From positions 1 to 64,000 of IMG/VR virus record IMGVR_UViG_3300025098_003626: a stretch of 64,000 nucleotides of DNA. One strand, written 5' to 3'. This document shows, piece by piece, positions 7,638-15,946 of the stretch (position 1 is the stretch's first letter; every line of letters begins with the position of its first letter). The translations under genes and the position numbers were made by a program. Source of the stretch: a virus. Under the pieces are notes generated by a model. That model had not been told where the DNA came from. It saw only the letters and a program-made list of their open reading frames with translations, and made no database searches.

Positions 7638-8486
7638 CTACCCTAGTAACTTTCCCAATGTTTTTGGTCCTACAATACCGTCAGCAGTAAGTCCGTTTGA
7701 ACTCTGCCATTCTTTAACAATACGTGCAGTGCCTGGACCAAAGATTCCATCAGCAGGTGAAATATCAAGTTTCTCTTGTACTTCTGCTACTAGTGGACCA
7801 CGTGATCCTTGCCTAATTGTTTGATTGTAATCTACCTCTGGCTCTTCAAAGTCGCCACCTAGTACATCCATTGCATGTAGGTAATGTTTCTTGCGATCAT
7901 CTAAACCAATAGTTCCGCCGTTAATACGTTTTGTTGCGCCTACAATATCCATAGCATCACAATACTTGTTTAAGTTGTTTGTATCCCAGAACCAACATGC
8001 TGAGTCTAGTGCGCCTTTCTTAGTGCGTACATAATCAGTTGCTTCTTCCGGAGTCATTTCCATTTCTTTAGCAAACTGTGTATAATTGTAACGTCCAGTT
8101 AACTGAAGTATACCACCACCGCGAAAGCGCCAGCCGTCACCACTAGCAGTATCGCCGTTGTCCATACGTGAAGCGTAAATAACGTTTGCGATTTTTTCAG
8201 GTTGTCTATGATATTCATTTGCATCTCTATTTGCTCTCCTAAAATATTTAGGAAAAATTGTATTCAATGCTTTGGCGCTATAGTTCAAGTTTTCACTTAG
8301 TACTCTAAAGCCGCCACTCTCGTGTCCACATTGTGCTACAAACATTGCTACACGCTCTGCTGTATTCACTTCCCATAATGGTAAGATCTCGCACATTGCG
8401 TTGTACCAATCTTTCCAATCGTCTCTATGAATAAGCTCTTCAGCCATCCATTCTTCGAAATCAAATTTAAAGTGTTCTTTAGCCAT
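7638..8486 (-). CDS. Endolysin: GH19 domain plus peptidoglycan-binding domain
   Basis: The 282-residue protein has an N-terminal GH19 (chitinase/lysozyme-like) domain: AQCGHESGGF gives the catalytic Glu56, and FRGGGILQLTGRYNY is the conserved substrate-cleft motif. A C-terminal PG_binding_1 domain (about 215-282) contains DGIFGPGTARIVKEWQ and DGIVGPKT. It cleaves the peptidoglycan glycan strand at the end of infection. It has no signal peptide, so release by a holin is expected. Its start overlaps the end of a tiny Cys-rich gene, and a perfect TATAAATA late octamer lies 58 bases upstream. Confidence 0.93.
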   Translation of the reverse strand: MAKEHFKFDFEEWMAEELIHRDDWKDWYNAMCEILPLWEVNTAERVAMFVAQCGHESGGFRVLSENLNYSAKALNTIFPKYFRRANRDANEYHRQPEKIANVIYASRMDNGDTASGDGWRFRGGGILQLTGRYNYTQFAKEMEMTPEEATDYVRTKKGALDSACWFWDTNNLNKYCDAMDIVGATKRINGGTIGLDDRKKHYLHAMDVLGGDFEEPEVDYNQTIRQGSRGPLVAEVQEKLDISPADGIFGPGTARIVKEWQSSNGLTADGIVGPKTLGKLLG

Positions 8487-8634
8487 TTTCTTTTGTATCC
8501 TTTATTTGGCATGCCATACATCGACATTGCTCACATACTTTGATATTTATAGTTTGATTGTCGCCGTCTTTATGATCTTTGAATAAACTTGTTCCACAAT
8601 GTGATTCGTGTCCGCAATTTTGACAGTTATTCAT
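8479..8634 (-). CDS. Small Cys-rich zinc-binding-type protein
   Basis: The 51-residue protein has an N-terminal CQNCGHESHC cluster and a second CEQCRCMAC cluster, giving enough Cys/His for one zinc ribbon. The start directly follows the stop of the upstream gene (TAA then ATG) and the stop overlaps the endolysin start. The close packing supports a real gene. The function is unknown; small zinc ribbons are common in T4-like phages. Confidence 0.6.
   Translation of the reverse strand: MNNCQNCGHESHCGTSLFKDHKDGDNQTINIKVCEQCRCMACQIKDTKENG
8544..8551 (-). promoter_or_regulatory. Late promoter octamer TATAAATA for endolysin
   Basis: A perfect TATAAATA on the minus strand lies inside the small Cys-rich gene, 58 bases before the endolysin start. 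It would drive the lysis cassette late in infection. Confidence 0.65.
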
Positions 8635-9333
8635 TTAGATCCTTTTTAAATGTAAACTATAACCTTCGTTAGTTAGTATAACATTTTCACCATACTTAGT
8701 AATATTATAGTCTCCTAGTACTTTAGTAAGGAAAATAACTTCACTCATGTCTTTCATGTTAATAGTTTCATTAATTACTGTATCTTTACCAAAGTCTGTT
8801 ACTTCAAATCTTAGTGGCTGTGCATAAGTGTTTTTAACAATTAGTGTTTCACCTAGCATATCAATAGATTCGGCATAACTTTTAGTAAAGAAGTTTTTAT
8901 AGTTTTCATACTGTGTTTCGTTAACAGCAATATCGTAACTTTCTTTATCAACAGGTATAGTTGCTAAATTTTCTTCGTCAAGTTCTTTACTTCTAAAGTT
9001 CTTGTAATATCTAAACTTCATTTTTTCTAAATCAGCTAGTTTACTTACACCGTCAGCAATTTCTATAATTTGCATTGGTATATCTTTGTTACGTTCCATT
9101 TCAACAAATACTTTGTACGTACCATCTGACTGTTCTCCTGAAGTAACATCAGCATCAAGCACAAACGGATAACCTTTTTCAATAAAGTTTTCTAAATCTT
9201 TTGCAGGTTCTTGTCCGTGTACACTAAATGCTAGTGTAACAATATCAGAATCTTCACCCATTTTTGATTTATAAGAATCAATTTCGATAATCTTATCTAC
9301 TAAATGTCCTAGATCGTTTTTAAGTAAACCCAT
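8635..9333 (-). CDS. Hypothetical protein, probable virion or assembly protein
   Basis: The 232-residue acidic protein has mixed alpha/beta character and no Cys, signal or membrane segment. Its start overlaps the stop of the upstream gene by one base, so the two are coupled, and a late octamer precedes the pair at 9898. I recall similar proteins among T4-like marine phage structural regions but cannot name the family. A role in the virion is inferred from the late promoter and the neighbours. Confidence 0.6.
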   Translation of the reverse strand: MGLLKNDLGHLVDKIIEIDSYKSKMGEDSDIVTLAFSVHGQEPAKDLENFIEKGYPFVLDADVTSGEQSDGTYKVFVEMERNKDIPMQIIEIADGVSKLADLEKMKFRYYKNFRSKELDEENLATIPVDKESYDIAVNETQYENYKNFFTKSYAESIDMLGETLIVKNTYAQPLRFEVTDFGKDTVINETINMKDMSEVIFLTKVLGDYNITKYGENVILTNEGYSLHLKRI

Positions 9334-9869
9334 TATACTGTCTCTAACTCTTCGCCGCCAGCATCAGCACTTGCTTGTGCTCCTAAATCAGCTTCTTGTG
9401 TTTCTGCAGGAACAGTAGGTTGTGATCCAGCATCTACTTCGTAATTTTGCATTGCTTTCATGCCACCATAAATGTCTGCAATTAATTTTTTAGGCATCAT
9501 AATCTCTACGACCCAAATTGGTAATGTATCTAACTTACCTTTTTTAGTACCAGGACGAATATCATCTGGTTTACGTATTTTACGTGGTTTTATAATTTTA
9601 TCTTTTTTATAGGTAACCTTACAGTCATAGTCTAACAAACGTTTTCCGCCCATTGGATCAGGCATTTCGTCAATTGGCCACATAAACGCACAAGTTACCC
9701 AATGTCTGCTAATTTTAGGACCGTGTACTATTTCGCCTTCAGCCCAGTTTTCATACACATATATGTCTAAATCATCTAGCACTCTTTCAAAGTCTTTTAA
9801 TACAGTGAATGCTACATCGCTGTCATATATCTCTGATATGTTTTTTACTACGTCTGTGATATCTCTCAT
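9333..9869 (-). CDS. Hypothetical protein, probable virion or assembly protein
   Basis: The 178-residue protein has a folded N-terminal part (Trp-rich, VTCAFMWPIDEMPDP), a basic central stretch (KKDKIIKPRKIRKP) and a low-complexity acidic Ala/Gly/Glu C-terminal tail (about 145-178). It is first in a two-gene late unit behind GATAAATA. No enzymatic motif is visible. The flexible tail suggests a protein-protein contact, possibly in tail or neck assembly; this is inference. Confidence 0.6.
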   Translation of the reverse strand: MRDITDVVKNISEIYDSDVAFTVLKDFERVLDDLDIYVYENWAEGEIVHGPKISRHWVTCAFMWPIDEMPDPMGGKRLLDYDCKVTYKKDKIIKPRKIRKPDDIRPGTKKGKLDTLPIWVVEIMMPKKLIADIYGGMKAMQNYEVDAGSQPTVPAETQEADLGAQASADAGGEELETV

Positions 9870-9897
9870 TATATCGCCACCTATTCTATTATATAGT

Positions 9898-9905
9898 TAT
9901 TTATC
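9898..9905 (-). promoter_or_regulatory. Late promoter octamer GATAAATA
   Basis: GATAAATA on the minus strand lies 28 bases before the gene starting at 9869, in the divergent region shared with phoH. Confidence 0.6.
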
Positions 9906-9931
9906 ACATAAGTTGTGTTAGCACTTAACAG

Positions 9932-9961
9932 TTGACAAACCTAGATAAATATTTTTGTAAA
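9932..9961 (+). promoter_or_regulatory. Possible phoH promoter
   Basis: TTGACA at 9932-9937 is followed, after about 17 bases, by a poor -10 (TTGTAA-like). A GATAAATA octamer also lies on the plus strand at 9944-9951. Either could start the phoH transcript; the choice is open. Confidence 0.4.
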
Positions 9962-10004
9962 CAAAGTAAGAGTTTATAGAAGTCACATTAAAGGAGGACA
10001 CTTC

Positions 10005-10727
10005 ATGAGTGCAAAGCGAGCTCGCAAGAGTAAGAACTTTCACAATAATGTTGTTCAAATTAATAACTACCTTCCTGAAAAGCACAAAAATGTTAAAATT
10101 GTGCCTCGTAATAGGGCACAGGAATCTTACATGCTAACTCTGGCTGATGCAAAGAAAGACGTTGTCTTTGGCATTGGTCCGGCTGGTACTGGTAAGACTC
10201 TGATCGCAGTTTTAACAGCAATTAAACTTTTCAAAGAAGGTGTTGTGGACAAAATTATTGTTACAAGACCGGCTGTTTCAGTTGACGAGGATCTAGGTTT
10301 TTTACCTGGCACCTTAGAACAAAAAATGGCCCCCTGGACAAGACCTATATTTGACGTATTAAGAGATTATTTTACGGCAAAAGATATCGAAGGCATGATT
10401 GCAGAAGGTGTATTAGAAATAGCACCGTTAGCATATATGCGTGGTCGAACGTTTAAAAAGGCATATATCATTGCTGACGAGATGCAAAACTCAACAGCTA
10501 ATCAAATGAAGATGCTACTAACACGTTTAGGGGAAGGTTCCAAGATGGCCGTGACAGGAGACTTAAATCAAGCAGACAGAATGAAAGATAATGGCTTAAT
10601 TGACTTTATTGATCATTTAGGTAAGTTTGGTTATGCGTCACACCTAGCATGTATAGAATTTGGTCACCAAGACATTGAAAGGCATGAAGCAGTGAAGGAG
10701 ATATTAGAAGTATACGGAGACGAATAA
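10005..10727 (+). CDS. phoH: PhoH-like ATPase
   Basis: The 240-residue protein has an N-terminal basic extension and a PhoH domain with Walker A GIGPAGTGKT (56-65), the VTRPAVSVDEDLGFLPG stretch and Walker B IIADEMQN, then the MTGD-type AVTGDLNQAD sensor. PhoH proteins are cytoplasmic ATPases related to RNA helicase/RNase partners and are very common in marine T4-like phages; their exact role there is unsettled. The start has a strong AAAGGAGG site. It is one of few plus-strand genes here, divergent from the late genes on its left and convergent with the early operon on its right, with a shared hairpin terminator. Confidence 0.95.
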   Translation: MSAKRARKSKNFHNNVVQINNYLPEKHKNVKIVPRNRAQESYMLTLADAKKDVVFGIGPAGTGKTLIAVLTAIKLFKEGVVDKIIVTRPAVSVDEDLGFLPGTLEQKMAPWTRPIFDVLRDYFTAKDIEGMIAEGVLEIAPLAYMRGRTFKKAYIIADEMQNSTANQMKMLLTRLGEGSKMAVTGDLNQADRMKDNGLIDFIDHLGKFGYASHLACIEFGHQDIERHEAVKEILEVYGDE

Positions 10728-10728
10728 A

Positions 10729-10750
10729 GAAAGGGGTTTAGGCCCCTTTC
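10729..10750. terminator. Bidirectional hairpin between convergent genes
   Basis: GAAAGGGG and CCCCTTTC form a perfect 8-bp stem with a 6-base loop. It starts one base after the phoH stop and covers the last codons of the convergent gene. No long T-run follows on either strand, so efficiency is uncertain. Confidence 0.65.
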
Positions 10751-10962
10751 AATACTTGAATTAAATATTCATTTTCTGTGTAGGTATATTCCCAACTTGA
10801 ACACTTGATAGGTGGTTTACCCATATCATCATAGTGTGTGTATTTGATATAGTAGTGTGCTAACCACACACGTTTATTACTATTGGTTACTACAGGTAGC
10901 CAAGCAAACTTCTTTACAACAGAATGTTGTTGTACGTCACGTTGCCAGTTAGCACCCATCAT
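10738..10962 (-). CDS. Hypothetical protein, 74 residues
   Basis: A small protein rich in aromatic and Lys residues (WLAHYYIKYTHYDDMG), with no membrane segment. It begins with two consecutive ATG codons and overlaps the thyX stop by 4 bases. It is the last gene of the early operon running from about 15.9 kb, with its stop inside the shared terminator hairpin. I do not recognise it. Confidence 0.55.
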   Translation of the reverse strand: MMGANWQRDVQQHSVVKKFAWLPVVTNSNKRVWLAHYYIKYTHYDDMGKPPIKCSSWEYTYTENEYLIQVLKGA

Positions 10963-11624
10963 AGAGTTTTCATTAGTGGGAAAATCTCTGCAATAATTTT
11001 AGCACATTCATGAGCAATGTCCATGTGTTCTTTTTGTGTACCATTAGCACCACGTAGTTCAATGTAGTGTACCCAACTACGTAGAGTACCATTCATATAC
11101 AATCTTGTTTTTGTATTACCTTCAGGTAGCACTACACGAGCTTGCTCTTTAGCAATACCAGACTCAATAGCCCAATCATATACTTCACGAGCTTTATCGA
11201 TTACTTCTTGTTGCTTAGACGCCCAAGCATAGTGAATGTCAGATTCACTGTCAACTTCTACACTGTTTTGTCTATTTGTATTATCTTGTAATCTTGCTTC
11301 TCTAGTAATAAACATTTCACCCATTTCTGCCGGATTAGCATAACGCTGACTAAACTCTTGAAACGCAAAACTTCTGTGTCTTACAATCTGATGTGCAATA
11401 TCACGTGTAGTATTAATTTCTAATACTGCATTAACCATTTCTAAAGGTGACCAATGTTGATGTTTGATCAAATACTTAATTAAACGTTCACTTGTTTCCA
11501 TATTAATTTGTGCTGTAGGATTTGATACTTTGGCACAAAATGCAATAAGATCTTGAACGTTTTCAAGTCCTTCTTTTAAAAACTCGTCTGCTGGTTTACT
11601 ATAACTTACTAATTTAACGTTCAC
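10959..11624 (-). CDS. thyX: Flavin-dependent thymidylate synthase ThyX
   Basis: The 221-residue protein contains the ThyX signature RHR(X)7S: RHRSFAFQEFSQRY with RHR at 82-84 and Ser92. ThyX makes dTMP from dUMP using methylene-tetrahydrofolate, FAD and NADPH and acts as a tetramer. Length and motif agree with the family. It sits near the end of an early operon with replication and nucleotide genes, so its job is to supply dTTP for phage DNA synthesis. ThyX is widespread in marine phages whose hosts also use ThyX. Confidence 0.96.
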   Translation of the reverse strand: MNVKLVSYSKPADEFLKEGLENVQDLIAFCAKVSNPTAQINMETSERLIKYLIKHQHWSPLEMVNAVLEINTTRDIAHQIVRHRSFAFQEFSQRYANPAEMGEMFITREARLQDNTNRQNSVEVDSESDIHYAWASKQQEVIDKAREVYDWAIESGIAKEQARVVLPEGNTKTRLYMNGTLRSWVHYIELRGANGTQKEHMDIAHECAKIIAEIFPLMKTL

Positions 11625-12158
11625 TTAAAACTCCATATCTGCCGCTACAATATAGCGGTCTTGTTGTGATTGTACTATGCCTGGACGATGCCATACCTTT
11701 CCAGGATATATCATCCAGTGTCCTGTTTTCCAAGGTACAAAAAAGTTACCTTCACCTTCTGGACTAATAGGTGCTAATTCTGTTCCTGCTTTTTCTAAAT
11801 CTTTTACATCATCAGGTAACTGCATATAGTATACACCGCTTACTGTAGTTGTTTCAGGATTGTGATTGTGATGGTGCCAAAGTGTATCTCTATCCTCAGC
11901 ATGTTTTAAACTTGTACGAAAACTCCAACTTTGTACGTTTTTAATTTGTACTTCTCTTCCTAAGTATCTAAAGCAACTCCAAAGGAAACTCATCTTTAGA
12001 TCTGTAAAATCTTGAAACACGTTCCAATTTGTTTGATACTTTGGACTGTTAGTCCAAAACCTACCAGAGTCTATACCTGTTGATACAGTACGACACATTC
12101 TTTGTCTGTCGTCTTCCGTAAGCAAGTTATTCCAATCGTAATATTCATACTCAACCAT
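11625..12158 (-). CDS. 2-oxoglutarate/Fe(II)-dependent oxygenase-like protein
   Basis: In this 177-residue protein the segment LWHHHNHNPETTTVSGVYYM matches the first metal-binding motif of phage 2OG-Fe(II) oxygenases, and WHRPGIVQSQQDRYIVAADM gives the distal His and the Arg that binds 2-oxoglutarate, on a jelly-roll (GHWMIYPGKVWH). Such proteins are abundant in T4-like marine phages, and their substrates are mostly unknown (protein, nucleic acid or sugar hydroxylation). It is packed between thyX and an FkbM methyltransferase in the early operon. Confidence 0.85.
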   Translation of the reverse strand: MVEYEYYDWNNLLTEDDRQRMCRTVSTGIDSGRFWTNSPKYQTNWNVFQDFTDLKMSFLWSCFRYLGREVQIKNVQSWSFRTSLKHAEDRDTLWHHHNHNPETTTVSGVYYMQLPDDVKDLEKAGTELAPISPEGEGNFFVPWKTGHWMIYPGKVWHRPGIVQSQQDRYIVAADMEF

Positions 12159-12789
12159 TCTTTATATACCTATCTTCTGTACACTGTTGATCAAAGTCAA
12201 CTCTTTCATAATTATTCCTAGACATGATCCAATCTATCTTTGCTCTATTTTCTTCATTTTCATATTCTATGCTAAACATTTTAATATCATATTTAGAAAA
12301 GTCAAGGCCTGTTAAAACTTCAATTTCGCTTCCTTCAACATCAATGCTTATGTAATCAATCTTATTAGGTGCATTGTAAAGTTCTAACAAATCTGTAAGT
12401 GTAATTGTAAACACTTTATGATCGTTCATTTTAACGGGCATATCGTTGCTTACAAGACCATCTATACCACTTCTAAGATTCCAACCATAAAACTCTGATT
12501 GATCACCTAAATATTTGAAGGGTAGTATTTTTCCTGATTCTTTATATACACACAGGTCGCTAACTATTGTATCTCTAGCACCACACATACTTTTTAATGT
12601 AACAGGATTTGGATCTACACAAATACCTTGCCATTTATAAAACTTTTCAAGTAAGTATGTATTACTAGCAGTAACTCCGTCACTAGCACCAATGTCAACA
12701 AAGAAACCACTTCTGTAATAACTTTTTTCTAACGCCCAGAAGTCACACCCGTTTTCACTAAATTTTAAATTTGAACCTTCAGGACCCAT
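12151..12789 (-). CDS. FkbM-family methyltransferase
   Basis: The 212-residue protein has FVDIGASDGVTASNTYLLEK (SAM-binding motif I) and IDYISIDVEGSEIEVLTGLD, the second FkbM signature. FkbM enzymes O-methylate small molecules or sugars. The gene overlaps the next one by 8 bases and abuts the parvulin gene. In phages these enzymes are thought to modify glycans or other small substrates; the substrate here is unknown. A second, longer FkbM protein is encoded at 17978-19036. Confidence 0.88.
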   Translation of the reverse strand: MGPEGSNLKFSENGCDFWALEKSYYRSGFFVDIGASDGVTASNTYLLEKFYKWQGICVDPNPVTLKSMCGARDTIVSDLCVYKESGKILPFKYLGDQSEFYGWNLRSGIDGLVSNDMPVKMNDHKVFTITLTDLLELYNAPNKIDYISIDVEGSEIEVLTGLDFSKYDIKMFSIEYENEENRAKIDWIMSRNNYERVDFDQQCTEDRYIKNG

Positions 12790-13109
12790 TAACCTTGCCT
12801 ATACACAATATGTACACCCCAAGGTGATATGACTGGTGGACCAATATCGTCAACTTGAATTACTTTTACAGCATTACTAAAGTCAGGGTGCATCTTTTCT
12901 TCTTCAAACCATCCTAGCTCTCCGCCGTGTCTTGGACCACTTGCACATGCACTATGTTTTCCTGCCGCTTCGGCAAAACTAATTTTACTACTTTTAATAT
13001 CTTTTATTAATTGTTCAGCATCAGCAACAGCAACACCTAAGGGTCTATCGTGCGAACTGTTTGGTGATTTATCAAAACTTAACAAGATATGTTTACATTT
13101 TAATTTCAT
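12789..13109 (-). CDS. Parvulin-type (PpiC) peptidyl-prolyl isomerase
   Basis: The 106-residue protein is essentially one PpiC rotamase domain: KCKHILLSF at the N-terminus, FAEAAGKHSACASGPRHGG, GELGWF and the C-terminal GVHIVYRQG. It would catalyse cis-trans isomerisation of prolyl bonds in the cytoplasm, as there is no signal peptide. It is translationally coupled to the FkbM gene (one-base overlap). A stand-alone parvulin in an early phage operon may aid folding of phage proteins; this role is inferred. Confidence 0.9.
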   Translation of the reverse strand: MKLKCKHILLSFDKSPNSSHDRPLGVAVADAEQLIKDIKSSKISFAEAAGKHSACASGPRHGGELGWFEEEKMHPDFSNAVKVIQVDDIGPPVISPWGVHIVYRQG

Positions 13110-13451
13110 TTAATCTCCTCGTCCAGGTTTTTCTGAAAAATGCTCCATTTTATTTTCTACGCCTGCCCATTCCTCTGCATCTTTAGGAACATCCTCTTTA
13201 CGCATCTGAGTAATATTAGGCCAAGTATTTGACCATTTGTGATTAAGCTCATAAAATTTATTATCAGTATCTTGGAAGTCTGTAATAATAGCATCTACTG
13301 GACATTCAGGTTCACACACTCCACAGTCAATACATTCGTCCGGATTAATTACAAGCATGTTTTCACCTTCGTAGAAACAATCTACAGGACAAACTTCTAC
13401 GCAATCCATGTGTTTACATTTAATACAGTTGTCGTTGACTAAGTATGTCAT
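13110..13451 (-). CDS. fdxA: 7Fe (3Fe-4S/4Fe-4S) ferredoxin, FdxA type
   Basis: The 113-residue protein has Cys9, 12, 17, 21 and 25 in the first cluster region and Cys40, 43, 46 and 50 ([12 protein letters not shown]) in the second. This is the arrangement of Azotobacter FdI-like FdxA, with the usual C-terminal extension. The sequence is very close in style to alphaproteobacterial FdxA (MTYLV...NCIKCK...[14 protein letters not shown]). It carries electrons in the cytoplasm. It overlaps the nucleotidyltransferase gene by 4 bases and shares the early operon with thyX and nucleotide genes. It may supply reducing power to an oxygenase or other phage enzyme; the partner is unknown. Confidence 0.95.
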   Translation of the reverse strand: MTYLVNDNCIKCKHMDCVEVCPVDCFYEGENMLVINPDECIDCGVCEPECPVDAIITDFQDTDNKFYELNHKWSNTWPNITQMRKEDVPKDAEEWAGVENKMEHFSEKPGRGD

Positions 13452-13864
13452 AGATCTCCTTTATCTCGCATTTCTGCACGTATTTTTGTAGCACTAATAT
13501 TATGTATCTCTTTTCCTAAGTCATGCTCTGTAAAAGTGTAACCTACACCTCTACCATAACTAATGTCTACAATATTAGGTACTTTCATAATAGTATATTC
13601 TTTTTTATAAGTATAGCCTGCTTTGTTTAGTCCTTCGATAATACCGTCCATTACATCTATATGTGTAAAAGGATTATCTGTTTGTGCTACAGTTCTTCCG
13701 GCTCCTGCATCGTCACCGACTATACCAAATACATCACGTATTTGAATACACACTTGGCCTGTTTCTGCTAATGCACGTTTGAACAGTTCTGTATGTCCAT
13801 CATGCCAAGGTTGCCATCTTCCTAGCATTTGTGTTGTAGGCTTTTGCCAATCAAAGTCCGTCAT
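13448..13864 (-). CDS. Cytidylyltransferase-like / NMN adenylyltransferase-like protein
   Basis: The 138-residue protein has [10 protein letters not shown] near the N-terminus, an HxGH-type nucleotide-binding motif, and [10 protein letters not shown] near the C-terminus, the ISxTxxR motif of the nucleotidyltransferase superfamily. The size is short, as in NadM-like or pantetheine-phosphate adenylyltransferase-like enzymes. The substrate cannot be told; NAD synthesis or sulfate/sugar activation are both possible, given the CysC-like kinase whose gene overlaps it by 14 bases. Confidence 0.8.
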   Translation of the reverse strand: MTDFDWQKPTTQMLGRWQPWHDGHTELFKRALAETGQVCIQIRDVFGIVGDDAGAGRTVAQTDNPFTHIDVMDGIIEGLNKAGYTYKKEYTIMKVPNIVDISYGRGVGYTFTEHDLGKEIHNISATKIRAEMRDKGDL

Positions 13865-14282
13865 ATTGTTTCCCCATAAATCTATTTACTACAGGCAACA
13901 ATGCTGATGCAGTATCCTCAAACCATTTACCTACATGATAATCGCAACTAGGCGGAGTTTCAAACATTTTATTAGTATCTTCAAAACGTCCTTCTTCGAT
14001 AGTATCCATCCAAACTGTATAGTCTGGTGCAAACTCTGTACGTGCTTGTTCAGTGGGGCACACAAAGTCGGCAACTGCAATTTTGCCGGCCATGACTACT
14101 CCATCAGCTAAGTGACGCATACGTTGTGCTTGTCTAATACGTCCTTCGGGTGTAAAATCCCAATCATTGTATTGTGTACGTACTGCATCAGCATTGATAT
14201 GTACTGCTCCAATTAACTCTGAAAAGGGTTTTGCAAGTGTAGTTTTCCCACTACCGGGTAGTCCAAATATTAAAATCTTCAT
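13851..14282 (-). CDS. Adenylylsulfate-kinase-like (CysC-like) P-loop kinase
   Basis: The 143-residue protein starts with Walker A FGLPGSGKTTLA (about 6-17), followed by AVHINADAVRTQYNDWDFTPEGR, which resembles the APS-kinase DGDxxR...F..EDR region, and VADFVCPTEQAR. APS kinase makes PAPS from adenylylsulfate. The protein is shorter than cellular CysC and could phosphorylate another small substrate. It overlaps the nucleotidyltransferase and abuts the clamp loader, all in one operon. Confidence 0.75.
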   Translation of the reverse strand: MKILIFGLPGSGKTTLAKPFSELIGAVHINADAVRTQYNDWDFTPEGRIRQAQRMRHLADGVVMAGKIAVADFVCPTEQARTEFAPDYTVWMDTIEEGRFEDTNKMFETPPSCDYHVGKWFEDTASALLPVVNRFMGKQYDGL

Positions 14283-15200
14283 TTACAATCTCGCTAATCT
14301 AATTAACGTTGCAGACAAGTTAATCTCTGGGTCAGAAACTAATGTATGATCTACAAGACCTTGCTTAATAATTAAAATTGCACTTTCTTGTCTTTCTTCA
14401 TCTTCACCAAACAATTCAATATTGTCATACAACCATTTATATATGTCTTCAATTTCTTCTGGTCTTACTTGACTACAGACTAGTTTACGTGCATCTCTAA
14501 TCTTGCCTTGCTTAAATAGTTCAACCATTTGAATCTTATAATCAGCATCACCTGCATCTGCTTTAGCTGGCGGAACTAATACGCCGTCAACACAATTCAT
14601 TTGCACCATGTTAATACATTTACGCAAATCAGGATACGTTGCTTTTACATAAGTGTCTAAGATATCCAAGTCTGGAGTGACACCTTCTGTAAGAACAATT
14701 TCTGCTACACGAGCAGTAAATTCTGTTTGGTCAATACGTTCAATATGAAAGCCTTGACACCTACTATGTAATGCAGGAATAATTCTGTTTGGATAGTTAC
14801 AAGTTAAAATAAATCTTGCTGTTGTATGATACTCTTCCATTACGCCACGCAACGCCGCTTGTGCGTTTGGACTTAGATAATCAGCCTCATCAAGTAGTAC
14901 ACATTTAAACTCACCAAATGGAATCATTTGTACAAAGTTTACAATCTTGTCACGTACATCTTCTACTGAGTTTGTACGACTAGCATTAATCTCTAGTATA
15001 TCAAGGTCACCTACTTCTAGTTGATTAAGAAGAATCTTTGCAAGTGTTGTCTTACCAATACCTGCGTTACCACTAAACAATAAATGCGGAATAGTACCAT
15101 CTTTTATCCATTGGTTGACTTGTTGCTTTTGTGCATCATCTCTAAATACATATCCATCAACTGTGCTTGGACGATATTTTTCTACCCATAATTCTTTCAT
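14283..15200 (-). CDS. Sliding-clamp loader large subunit (T4 gp44-like)
   Basis: The 305-residue AAA+ protein has WVEKYRPSTVDGY at the N-terminus, Walker A GNAGIGKTT (44-52), Walker B LLDEAD, the SRC arginine-finger motif (HSRCQGF) and an RFC-like helical C-terminal collar. It loads the gp45-type clamp at primer ends using ATP; in T4 the clamp also activates late transcription. The small partner gp62 is not visible in this window. It overlaps the DexA-like gene by 4 bases. Confidence 0.92.
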   Translation of the reverse strand: MKELWVEKYRPSTVDGYVFRDDAQKQQVNQWIKDGTIPHLLFSGNAGIGKTTLAKILLNQLEVGDLDILEINASRTNSVEDVRDKIVNFVQMIPFGEFKCVLLDEADYLSPNAQAALRGVMEEYHTTARFILTCNYPNRIIPALHSRCQGFHIERIDQTEFTARVAEIVLTEGVTPDLDILDTYVKATYPDLRKCINMVQMNCVDGVLVPPAKADAGDADYKIQMVELFKQGKIRDARKLVCSQVRPEEIEDIYKWLYDNIELFGEDEERQESAILIIKQGLVDHTLVSDPEINLSATLIRLARL

Positions 15201-15736
15201 CTAGTAACTCCAAAGTGTTTGTATGTTTGCTGTAGGCATTTTGCTTGATAATAACAATCTGCTAGAGCATTGTGTAGTTGTTCTTGTATTGCTTTACGTG
15301 GATCACTTGGCATCATTGCAAACACCGTTCTGCTATCTCTAATTTGCCAGTAGTTCCACGGACATGGCTTGCCAATGTTCTTGTATAAGTTTTGTAATAT
15401 TGCATAATCAAATAACGGACCTTGACACCATAGATAGTCAACTCCAACACACCATTTGTTGAGTTGCTTTGTTAAGTTATCCATATTTACTCGCTCATGA
15501 TCTCCAAAGGCTTCGTCTTGGATTTCTTGCTTTTGTTTGCCCCACCATTCTAGTGTGTTATTATCAATACTACGACCATACTTCTCTGATTGTTCTTCTA
15601 CATCACAACGTAGGTACAATCCATGATTGGGTTCAGCATCACTGAACGGATCAAACTTAACTGCACCTAAAGTGATTATAACACTATCAGGCTCAACGCC
15701 TAGTGTTTCTAAATCAATCATTCCATGTATTGCCAT
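15197..15736 (-). CDS. DexA-like 3'-5' exonuclease
   Basis: The start at 15736 is preferred: an AGGAAAG site precedes it and it overlaps the preceding stop as TAATG, while the longer frame would lie inside the neighbouring gene. The product has 179 residues. MIDLETLG gives the DEDD exonuclease first Asp-Glu pair; WCQGPLFDYAIL and NALADCYYQA give the later Asp residues. It resembles T4 DexA and related 3'-5' exo(ribo)nucleases. It would trim single-stranded nucleic acid during replication or host-DNA breakdown. Confidence 0.85.
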   Translation of the reverse strand: MAIHGMIDLETLGVEPDSVIITLGAVKFDPFSDAEPNHGLYLRCDVEEQSEKYGRSIDNNTLEWWGKQKQEIQDEAFGDHERVNMDNLTKQLNKWCVGVDYLWCQGPLFDYAILQNLYKNIGKPCPWNYWQIRDSRTVFAMMPSDPRKAIQEQLHNALADCYYQAKCLQQTYKHFGVTR

Positions 15737-15897
15737 TAGTCTTTCCTGTTTTCTTGGCCAATACCCATTAAAATAAGCGATACATAAAGTATGGGCCAAG
15801 CCCAGCCTGTTAGTTCATTTGTAATATGAAGGTACATAAGAGCAATGCCAGTTAAGCCTGTTGTTCCTAAACCTGTAAATTGTGTTGGTAATTTCAT
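15736..15897 (-). CDS. Small membrane protein, 53 residues
   Basis: The ORF has two hydrophobic stretches (about 8-24 and 32-47, separated by HITNELTG) and a charged C-terminus ending RKD. A sigma70-type promoter lies just upstream and the stop overlaps the exonuclease start (TAATG), so it is the first gene of the early operon. The function is unknown. Confidence 0.6.
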   Translation of the reverse strand: MKLPTQFTGLGTTGLTGIALMYLHITNELTGWAWPILYVSLILMGIGQENRKD

Positions 15898-15917
15898 ATA
15901 TAATTCCTCATTGTCTT

Positions 15918-15946
15918 ATTGTAACATTAACTATAGTAAATGTCAA
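15918..15946 (-). promoter_or_regulatory. Sigma70-type promoter for the 15.9-10.7 kb early operon
   Basis: On the minus strand: TTGACA, 17-base spacer, TACAAT, 20 bases before the first small gene. It overlaps the 3' end of the HNH-like gene. Confidence 0.75.
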
